Source of the DNA: DASTFY01 sp963829955
GTDB lineage: Bacteria > Actinomycetota > Acidimicrobiia > Acidimicrobiales > Ilumatobacteraceae
Assembly: GCA_963829955.1 (NCBI GenBank)
Contig: CAWHKS010000001.1
Span: 310,001-374,000 of the forward strand
Length of the DNA: 64,000 nt
Reading direction: 5' to 3'
The position numbers and the translations under genes are program-made. How positions within the stretch are numbered: the first letter of the stretch is position 1; every line of letters begins with the position of its first letter. A model generated the notes under the pieces. That model saw only the letters and a list, made by a program, of their open reading frames with translations. It searched no databases and was not told where the DNA came from. Below are positions 57,846 through 64,000 of the stretch, one piece after another.

Positions 57846-59009
57846 ATGCTGCCAGGGGTGACGACCACACCGAGCCCTACGGCCGTCGCCACCGCCACCC
57901 CCGCCGTGGTGGTCCTCCCCGGGGGTGATCTCGACACCACGCTGGCTTACTTCGTGGACCAGCTCGGCTTCCGGCTGCTGTCGATCTCACCCGCCGACGA
58001 TCCGAAGGTGGCGACCATCGAGGGCCACGGGCTCCGTGTCCAGTTGGACCGCGGGATCGAGGGCGGACCGGGGCTGCTGCGGGTGCCGCTCTCCCCCACC
58101 GATGCCGTCACTCCCGGCGAGCGCACCCTGGTGGCGCCGAACGGAACGTTCATCGAGCTGGTGGTTGACGACCCGCCGCTGGACATCCCGCCGTTGCATC
58201 CGGCCCTCGTCGTCACCACCGCGACCGAGTCGGGAGGTTGGGTCACCGGCCGCGCCGGGATGCAGTACCGCGACCTGCTGCCGGACCGGCTGGGCGGGCG
58301 CTTCATCGCCTCCCACATCGCTATCCCGGACGGCGGGCCCGTGCCCGACTACGTCCACCACCACCGCATTCGCTTCCAGCTCATCTTCTGCCACCGGGGC
58401 TGGGTGCGCGTCGTCTACGAGGACCAGGGCCCGCCGTTCGTGCTCCAGGCCGGTGACTGCGTCCTGCAACCTCCTGGAATACGGCACCGCGTCCTCGAGG
58501 CCTCGCCCGGCCTTCAGGTCGTCGAGCTGAGCTGCCCGGCCGAACACGTCACGCTGCTCGACCACGAGCTGGCGCTGCCGACGTCGCAGGTCCGGGCCGA
58601 CCGGGACTTCGGCGGGCAGCGCTTCGTCCGCCACGAGGCCGCTTCGGCGACTCGGCAGCCGAGCTGGCTCCCCGGGTTCAACGCCTGCGACACCGGGATC
58701 GGCCGCGCCACCGACGGCCTGGCCGGCGTGAGAGTCCTCCGGCCCGAGCCGTCCGCCGCCCAGACCTCCACCCCCGTGGCGCACGGCGGTGAGCTGCTCT
58801 TCCTGTTCGTGCTGGAGGGCGACGTCGTGCTGCGGCTGTCCGGATCGTCCGACGAGCCGACCGTCCACGACCTGCACGAGGCCGACGCCATCGCCATCCC
58901 GGCCGGGCTCCCCTTCGAGCTGGTCGGGTCGACGGGCGATCTCGAGCTGCTGGAGGTCGCGCTGCCGGCCGAGCCGGTGCCCGTCCGACCGCATGACAAG
59001 CACCGCTGA
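57846..59009 (+). CDS. VOC-bicupin fusion protein
   Basis: 387 aa (ATG 57846; GTG 57858 also possible). Residues about 20-110 form a half VOC (glyoxalase-type) module: GGDLDTTLAYFVDQLGFRLLSISP, GTFIELVVDDPP. Then come two cupin barrels. The first (about 150-240) has DYVHHHRIRFQLIFCHRGWVRVVYEDQG and GDCVLQPPGIRH. The second (about 300-375) has HGGELLFLFVLEGDVVLRL and EADAIAIPAGLPFELV. The HHH cluster supplies metal ligands. It may be a dioxygenase or isomerase; the combination of VOC and bicupin in one chain is uncommon. Confidence 0.78.
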   Translation: MLPGVTTTPSPTAVATATPAVVVLPGGDLDTTLAYFVDQLGFRLLSISPADDPKVATIEGHGLRVQLDRGIEGGPGLLRVPLSPTDAVTPGERTLVAPNGTFIELVVDDPPLDIPPLHPALVVTTATESGGWVTGRAGMQYRDLLPDRLGGRFIASHIAIPDGGPVPDYVHHHRIRFQLIFCHRGWVRVVYEDQGPPFVLQAGDCVLQPPGIRHRVLEASPGLQVVELSCPAEHVTLLDHELALPTSQVRADRDFGGQRFVRHEAASATRQPSWLPGFNACDTGIGRATDGLAGVRVLRPEPSAAQTSTPVAHGGELLFLFVLEGDVVLRLSGSSDEPTVHDLHEADAIAIPAGLPFELVGSTGDLELLEVALPAEPVPVRPHDKHR

Positions 59010-59032
59010 CGGGTAGGTTCCGAACCACCGTC

Positions 59033-60133
59033 ATGCTCGCCGCCACCTCTTCCTCGAGCAGCAACTTCGCCAGCTTCGACGTCCCTCTCTGGGTCTGGGG
59101 GGCGTTGATCGCTGCCATCGTGGTCCTTCTCGTCGCTGACCTGCTGATCGTCCACCGCACGCCGCACGACATCAGCTTCAAGGAGGCGGCCATCGAGTCC
59201 GCGGTGTGGATCACCCTCGGGCTGTGCTTCACGTTCGTGATCCTGGGCTGGCAGGGAGGGCAGGCGGCCGGCGAGTACCTGTCGGGTTACCTCATCGAGA
59301 AGTCGTTGTCGGTCGACAACGTCTTCGTGTGGGCCGTGATCTTCAGCTACTTCGGCGTGCCCCAGAAGTACCAGTTCCGGGTGCTGTTCTGGGGCATCTT
59401 CGGCGCCCTCGTGCTGCGGGCGATCTTCATCTTCGCCGGCGTCGCCCTGATCGAGGCGTTCGACTGGATCCTTTACGTGTTCGGCGCCTTCCTGCTCATC
59501 ACCGCCTTCCGGGTGGCGCGACACAAGGAAGCCCAGGTCCACCCCGAGAACAACGCCGTCCTCAAGCTGGTGCGCCGCGTCGTGCCGTCGACCCCGGAGT
59601 ACGACGGCCAGAAGATGTTCACCCGCCGCACCGGCAAGCTGCTGGCCACGCCGCTCTTCGCCGTGCTCATCCTGGTGGAGACCACGGACGTGGTGTTCGC
59701 GGTGGACTCGATCCCGGCCATCCTGGCCGTGTCCCGCGAGCCGTTCATCGTTTTCGCGTCGAACGCGTTCGCCATCCTCGGGTTGCGGGCCCTGTACTTC
59801 CTGCTGGCCGGCATGGCCGACCGGTTCCGCTACCTCAACCTCGGCCTCGGCGTCATCCTGGCCTTCGTCGGCATCAAGATGATCATGGTCGAGGTGTACC
59901 ACATGCCCACGTACGTGAGCCTCGGGGTCATCGCGCTGGTGCTGACGATCACCATCGTCGCCTCCCTGCGGGCCGAGAAGCGCGACGCCCTCCGCGCCGC
60001 TGACGCCGACTCCGATCCCCCGTCGAGCGACCCGCCGGCACCTTCGGCTGACGGGCCGTCTGACGGCCAGACTGACGGCCAAGCCGACTCCGACCCCGCC
60101 GCCAGCAGCCAGCCGGCAGATGTCGACCCCTGA
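59033..60133 (+). CDS. TerC family membrane protein
   Basis: 366 aa with about nine helices. The TerC signature is YLSGYLIEKSLSVDNVFVWAVIFSYFGVPQKYQFRVLFWGIFGALVLRAIFIFAG, with the conserved Asp in SVDNVF, then LILVETTDVVFAVDSIPAILAV (second conserved Asp pair). TerC proteins handle Mn2+ or serve in exoprotein metalation and tellurite resistance. The C terminus is a 50-residue Asp/Ser/Pro-rich tail that overlaps the next gene by 14 bp. Confidence 0.92.
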   Translation: MLAATSSSSSNFASFDVPLWVWGALIAAIVVLLVADLLIVHRTPHDISFKEAAIESAVWITLGLCFTFVILGWQGGQAAGEYLSGYLIEKSLSVDNVFVWAVIFSYFGVPQKYQFRVLFWGIFGALVLRAIFIFAGVALIEAFDWILYVFGAFLLITAFRVARHKEAQVHPENNAVLKLVRRVVPSTPEYDGQKMFTRRTGKLLATPLFAVLILVETTDVVFAVDSIPAILAVSREPFIVFASNAFAILGLRALYFLLAGMADRFRYLNLGLGVILAFVGIKMIMVEVYHMPTYVSLGVIALVLTITIVASLRAEKRDALRAADADSDPPSSDPPAPSADGPSDGQTDGQADSDPAASSQPADVDP

Positions 60134-60971
60134 GGCCACTGAAACGGCCGGGGCCGTGCTCACCCGGCGGGTCGTCGCTCGCAACGACGCCCTGAAGTCA
60201 GAGAACCGGATCCACGACGATCGGGTCGCCGCCGAGTTCGGCTTCCGCGGAGGCCTCGTCCCCGGTGTCACCGTCTACACCTACCTGAGCGCGCTGCCGG
60301 CGGTGCACTGGGGCCGCGACTGGCTGGAGCGGGGGACGATGAGCGCCCGCTTCGTCCAGCCGGTCTACGACGGCGAGGAGATCGAGCTGCGCCTGGTGGC
60401 GTCCCCGGAGGGCAAGAGCGAGCTGGAGGCGCTCGGTCCCGGCGGCGACGTCCGCGCCCGAGGAACGGCGACCCTCCCCGCCCCAGATGCCGCCCCGCCG
60501 CCACCCGCGGTGCCGGCGGCCGTCGCACTGCCGGGGCCCGACGCTCGCCCACCGGCGGAGCCCGCCGTGCTGGAGACGATCACCATCGGCAGCTATGACC
60601 GCACGTGGACAGCCGAAGGGCAGGAGGAGCTGCTGGCTGCCGTCGGGGAGCCGTCGGGGAGCTGGCCCTTCCCGCAGCTCGCCCATCCGGGCTGGCTGAT
60701 CCGGGGGGCCAACGACGTCCTGTCCCGCAGCGTGCGGCTAGGCCCGTGGATCCACGTGTCCAGCGACACCACCCATCATGGGACCGTGACTGAGGGCCAG
60801 CTCGTCTCGACCCGCGGGTCCGTGACCAGGGTGTTCGAGCGCAAGGGCCACGACTTCGTAGAGCTCGACGTGGTCGTCACCGCCGAGGGAGCGCCGGTCT
60901 GGTCGGTCCGGCACGTCGCCATCTACCGGCCCCGACCCGTATCGTCGGGCACCGATGCCCGCCCTGCCTGA
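60120..60971 (+). CDS. MaoC-like double hotdog protein
   Basis: 283 aa. The N-terminal hotdog has DDRVAAEFGFRGGLVPGVTVYTYLSALPAVHWG (a MaoC-type D-x(4)-H-like segment with Gly-rich turn), linked by a proline-rich stretch (about 120-145) to a C-terminal hotdog with WPFPQLAHPGWLIRGANDVL and IHVSSDTTHHGTV. The catalytic Asp/His pattern of (R)-hydratases is only partly kept. It may bind or hydrate an acyl thioester. Its start overlaps the TerC end; its stop overlaps the PNPOx-like start. Confidence 0.72.
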   Translation: MSTPEATETAGAVLTRRVVARNDALKSENRIHDDRVAAEFGFRGGLVPGVTVYTYLSALPAVHWGRDWLERGTMSARFVQPVYDGEEIELRLVASPEGKSELEALGPGGDVRARGTATLPAPDAAPPPPAVPAAVALPGPDARPPAEPAVLETITIGSYDRTWTAEGQEELLAAVGEPSGSWPFPQLAHPGWLIRGANDVLSRSVRLGPWIHVSSDTTHHGTVTEGQLVSTRGSVTRVFERKGHDFVELDVVVTAEGAPVWSVRHVAIYRPRPVSSGTDARPA

Positions 60972-61446
60972 GACCACCTCATGGGGCTCCTTCGCCACCG
61001 AGGCGCCTGAGCTCGCCGCGGCCGTCGAGGGCCGCCTCACCGCCACCAAGCACCACGTGCTGGCTTCGCTGCGCCTCGATGGCTCGCCGCGGGTGAGCGG
61101 GACCGAGGTCGTGCTGCGGCCGCCCGATCTGATGTTGGGCAGCATGCCTGCGGCCGTGAAGGCGAGGGACCTTCAGCGCGACCCCCGGTTCGCGCTGCAC
61201 GCCAACCCCGGGGACGGATCGATGGAGGGGGGCGACGCCAAGCTGTCGGGCCTCGCGGTCGAGGTCACCGATCAGGACGAGCTGGCCGCGCTCATGGACG
61301 GTGTCGAGGCACCGCCGGGGCCCATGCACCTGTTCCGTCTGCAACTGTCGGAGGTCGTGCTCACTTCGCTGCATCCCGACGGGGACCGTCTGGTCATCGA
61401 GCTGTGGCGACCGGGCCAGGGGGTCGAGCGGACCGAGCGGGCCTGA
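60955..61446 (+). CDS. pyridoxamine 5'-phosphate oxidase family (split-barrel flavin) protein
   Basis: 163 aa. The split-barrel pattern is VEGRLTATKHHVLASLRLDGSPRVSGTEVVLRPPDLMLGSMPAAVKARDLQRDPRFALHANPGDG, matching flavin- or F420-binding PNPOx-like proteins of actinobacteria. The R-D-P-R-F-A-L-H segment is the typical family turn. Cofactor (FMN, F420 or haem) and substrate are unknown. It starts 17 bp inside the MaoC-like gene. Confidence 0.82.
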   Translation: MPALPETTSWGSFATEAPELAAAVEGRLTATKHHVLASLRLDGSPRVSGTEVVLRPPDLMLGSMPAAVKARDLQRDPRFALHANPGDGSMEGGDAKLSGLAVEVTDQDELAALMDGVEAPPGPMHLFRLQLSEVVLTSLHPDGDRLVIELWRPGQGVERTERA

Positions 61447-61456
61447 CCGCACGGCC

Positions 61457-62713
61457 ATGCCCGACGACCCCACCACGGGTGATCCGCCCGAGCGCCCGGC
61501 GCCGGACGACGCGCCCGAGCACCCGGTACCGGACGACGCGCCCGAGCCTCGGTCCGGCCACGTGGCCGGGCTCCGCCGCATCGGCGTCTTCGTCGGCTGC
61601 GGTGTGGCGACGCTGGTGGCCGCGCTCGTGCTGTTGCTGCGGCCCGGCGCCGGCGACAACGCTCCGCCGGACGACGCCAGCGGCCTCGACGCCTGGGCTC
61701 CGTACTGGGCCCTGGAGAGCTCGCTCCCAGAGGTAGCGGCCCACTCCGAGGACCTGCGGGAGCTGTCGCCGTTCTGGTACGCGGCGGAGGGCGTGGACAG
61801 CATCGTCGTCGACGGCAACGCGCCAGCGGCCGAGGTCGAGGCTTTCCTGGTGGCGGCGCGAGATGCCGGGGCCACGATCGTGCCTTCCGTCGTCGACACG
61901 CTCGAGCCCGGCGAGATGGCCACGCTGCTGGCCGATCCGGCGCAGCGGACCCGGCATGCCCAGGCGCTGGCCGAGTTCGCGGCCAGTGGCGACTTCGCAG
62001 GGCTGGACATCGACTACGAACAGTTCGCCTTCGCCGACGACCGCTCGACCTGGATCACCACGCGCCCGAGCTGGGTGGCCTTCATCGAGGAGCTGGCCGA
62101 ACAGCTCCACGCCGATGGGCGCACGCTCACCGTCAGCATCCCGCCCGTGTACGACACCGGCCGGACGCCGGACAGCGGTTACTGGGTCTACGACTACGCG
62201 GCCATCGCCCCGCTCGTCGACCGCATCCGGGTGATGGCATACGACTACTCGACGGCTTCCGCCGGGCCCATCGCACCGCTCGAGTGGGTGCAGCAGGCCA
62301 TCGACGGGACGGTCGCCGCCAGTGGCGATCCGGGCAAGCTCGTCCTCGGCATCCCGGCGTACGGCTACAACTGGGTCGTCGCCACGACCGGCACGTGCCC
62401 GGACGGCGAGGACAGCGGGCGCACCGGCGTCACGGCCCGCTCGGCGCCCGAGCTGGCCCGCCGGCGCCGGGCCGAGCCGGTGTACGACGAGACGACCGGG
62501 GAGTGGGCCTTCACGTATCAGTTGGAGCTCTCGGACGGTGCTACGGCGTGCACACAGACCCGCCAGGTCCGCTACGTCGACGGCGAAGGGGCGCTGGCCC
62601 GGGCCGCGCTGGCCGAGGCCGCCGGCTTCGGCGGCAGCTCCCTCTGGGCCCTCGGCTACGAGGACGAAGCGTTCTGGAACGGGTTGACCGAGGTCGGCCC
62701 GCGCGGAGCGTGA
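61457..62713 (+). CDS. glycoside hydrolase family 18 protein (YaaH/spore-germination type), membrane-anchored
   Basis: 418 aa from ATG 61457. An Asp/Pro-rich cytoplasmic head (repeated DDAPE), one helix (IGVFVGCGVATLVAALVLLL, about 43-62), then an extracellular GH18 barrel. The catalytic strand is FAGLDIDYEQFAFAD (DxDxE, catalytic Glu), with VRVMAYDYSTASAGPIAPLEWV and LVLGIPAYGYNW. Related domains hydrolyse peptidoglycan or chitin-type glycans at the cell wall. It follows the PNPOx-like gene by 10 bp. Confidence 0.88.
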   Translation: MPDDPTTGDPPERPAPDDAPEHPVPDDAPEPRSGHVAGLRRIGVFVGCGVATLVAALVLLLRPGAGDNAPPDDASGLDAWAPYWALESSLPEVAAHSEDLRELSPFWYAAEGVDSIVVDGNAPAAEVEAFLVAARDAGATIVPSVVDTLEPGEMATLLADPAQRTRHAQALAEFAASGDFAGLDIDYEQFAFADDRSTWITTRPSWVAFIEELAEQLHADGRTLTVSIPPVYDTGRTPDSGYWVYDYAAIAPLVDRIRVMAYDYSTASAGPIAPLEWVQQAIDGTVAASGDPGKLVLGIPAYGYNWVVATTGTCPDGEDSGRTGVTARSAPELARRRRAEPVYDETTGEWAFTYQLELSDGATACTQTRQVRYVDGEGALARAALAEAAGFGGSSLWALGYEDEAFWNGLTEVGPRGA

Positions 62714-62748
62714 CGTTCGGGGTCAGGCTTCGCGTGATCCTGGCCCGA

Positions 62749-62777
62749 AACCCTTCCCCTCACATGACGAAAGGGTT
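62749..62777 (+). terminator. weak hairpin after the GH18 gene
   Basis: AACCCTT (62749-62755) can pair with AAGGGTT (62771-62777) across a 15-nt loop. There is no U-tract. It is a possible terminator before the M28 gene. Confidence 0.35.
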
Positions 62778-62833
62778 ACGTTCCCGCGCCTGAGGTCTCG
62801 ACGAGGAGGCCCAGGAGCCATAGGGGGGTACGA

Positions 62834-64000
62834 ATGGCACGGCACCGGAAATGGGGTGGGCCGGCAATCGTCGGGGCGCTGGTAGGAGCGCTCGTGGCGA
62901 CGGTCCCGATCGGCGTGGCGCAGGTCGGCGCGGCGCAGCTGCGATAACGAGCAACAACAACACCATCAGAAGTTGACGAAGTGCGTGACGCTCGCAGGGG
63001 TCCGCGAGCACCAGCAGGCGTTCCAGGAGATCGCCGAACGCCAACGGCGGCAACCGGTATTCCGGATTGCCTGGGCATGACGCGTCGGTCGACTACGTGG
63101 TCGACCGACTCGAGGCCGCGGGCTACGACCCGACCGTCCAGCCCTTCGACTACCTGGCCTTCACCGAGGTCGGACCGTCGGCGCTCCAGCAGACGGCGCC
63201 CAATCAGGTCACCTACACCCAAGGCGTCGACTTCGGTGTGATCACCAATCCGATCCAGGCGACGTGACCGCCGCGGTCACGGCTGTCGACCTGCAACTGG
63301 GGATCGGCAACACCTCGACCAGCGGCTGCGAGGCGACGGACTTCGCGGGGTTCCCGGCTGGCAACATCGCCCTGCTGCAGCGGGGCACGTGCACCTTCGA
63401 GCTGAAGGCTGAAACGGCGGCCGCGGCTGGCGCCGTCGGCATCGTGATCTTCAACCAGGGGAACACCACGGCGGCCGACCGCAACAACATCCCAGCGGTC
63501 ACGCTGACGGCGAACAACACCAGTGGCATCCCGGTCCTCGGCACCCCCTACACGCTCGGCGTGACCCTGTCGCAGACACCGGGGCTACGGATGCGGGTGT
63601 TCGCCAACACCCTGCGCGAGACCAAGACCACCTTCAACGTGCTGGCCGAGACCAACTCGGGCAACGACAACAACGTCGTCATGGTGGGAGCTCACCTGGA
63701 CTCGGTGTTCGCCGGGCCCGGCATCAACGACAACGGTTCGGGCAGCGCGGCGATCCTCGAGGTGGCGGAGGCGATGCAGAAGGTGAAGCCCAACAACACG
63801 GTGCGCTTCGCCTGGTGGGGCGCCGAGGAGTCCGGCCTCGTCGGCTCGACCAACTACGTCGCCGGCCTGTCGCAGGCGCAGCGGGACAACATCGCGCTGT
63901 ACCTGAACTTCGACATGATCGGCTCGCCGAACTTACGTCCGGTTCGTCTACGACGGCGACGAACACGTCGGGGTCCCGAACGTCAACATCCCGCCTGGTT
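62834..64000 (+). CDS. secreted M28 peptidase with PA domain, four frameshifts, 3' end beyond window
   Basis: A signal peptide (MARHRKWGGPAIVGALVGAL...) is followed, after frame changes, by KLTKCVTLAGVREHQQAFQEIA, SVDYVVDRLEAAGYDP, a PA domain (CEATDFAGFPAGNIALLQRG; GTCTFELKAETAAAAG) and the M28 zinc site GAHLDSVFAGPGINDNGSGSAAIL, then WWGAEESGLVGSTNYV and NFDMIG. Single-base changes are needed near 62942 (extra C, or two bases missing), 63041 (extra C), 63264 (missing G) and 63934 (extra T); each restores family sequence. It is a secreted aminopeptidase if repaired. Indel errors are the likely cause. The gene continues past 64000. Confidence 0.85.

Noticed and set aside
1..64000. tRNA or rRNA genes
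   Set aside because: I noticed no T-arm-like GGTTCGAATCC cloverleaf context outside coding frames and no rRNA sequence. A covariance search would be decisive.
1..64000. Defence island, prophage or biosynthetic gene cluster
   Set aside because: No restriction, toxin-antitoxin, integrase, capsid, PKS or NRPS genes are seen; the genes are mostly core and catabolic metabolism.

Overview
The window is about 64 kb of very GC-rich, gene-dense bacterial chromosome. Many GTG starts, stop/start overlaps (ATGA, TGATG, GTGA), a polyphosphate glucokinase, a wax-ester/diacylglycerol acyltransferase, a CtpE-type P-type ATPase and WYL, MmyB-type and MocR regulators all point to an actinomycete (Actinomycetota). 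An environmental lineage such as Acidimicrobiia is plausible, but I infer that from gene content and have not shown it. I see no rRNA, tRNA, transposase, phage gene or CRISPR array. Most of the window looks like ordinary chromosomal metabolism.

Layout. 0-4 kb: M20 and P1-type peptidases, then panB-panC (pantothenate). 4-10 kb: CPBP protease, FAD amine oxidase, and a two-gene unit of a degenerate M1-peptidase lipoprotein followed by a PhoX/DUF839 protein. 10.4-10.8 kb: two gene remnants meeting head to head. 10.8-15.5 kb (minus strand): a coupled cassette of WS/DGAT, a nonapeptide-repeat protein and an RDD membrane protein, followed by a GH15 enzyme. 15.8-18.5 kb: cytochrome bd oxidase cydA-cydB plus a tiny two-helix membrane protein. 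18.5-24.7 kb (minus): DUF2252 kinase-like protein, a large arylsulfatase with an altered active-site signature, DUF1622, carotenoid oxygenase. 24.8-28.6 kb: RlmI-type methyltransferase, uridine kinase, polyphosphate glucokinase, GNAT, a small PLDc_N/SHOCT membrane protein. 29-36 kb: MFS exporter, K+ channel, TetR regulator with two palindromic operators in front of a CrtI-like oxidoreductase, a persulfide dioxygenase-rhodanese fusion, and a small membrane protein/HTTM pair separated by a 98-bp x3 tandem array. 37-42 kb: MetE-like protein, PEP-mobile-domain protein, MocR regulator divergent from a zinc-ribbon MBL protein. 42.4-48 kb: a complete branched-chain amino-acid-type ABC uptake operon (SBP-LivH-LivM-LivG-LivF) ending in a MarR regulator. 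48-64 kb: RNase Z-like hydrolase, SDR-QueA-like pair, SnoaL/MmyB divergon, Baeyer-Villiger-type monooxygenase, P-type ATPase, WYL/VOC-bicupin divergon, TerC, MaoC-like, PNPOx-like, GH18 and an M28 peptidase cut by the window end.

Two themes stand out. First, several regulator-target pairs carry readable palindromic operators (TetR, MmyB-type, WYL). Second, otherwise intact genes (cydA, DUF2252, M28) carry seven single-base indels, mostly in short homopolymers. This looks more like consensus error in the assembly than real gene decay, so frameshift-based claims here need the raw reads. The least explained items are the nonapeptide-repeat cassette, the small protein behind cydB, the M1-like lipoprotein that has lost its catalytic HE pair, the arylsulfatase with Cys in place of the signature Arg, and a 47-nt motif shared by two distant intergenic regions.
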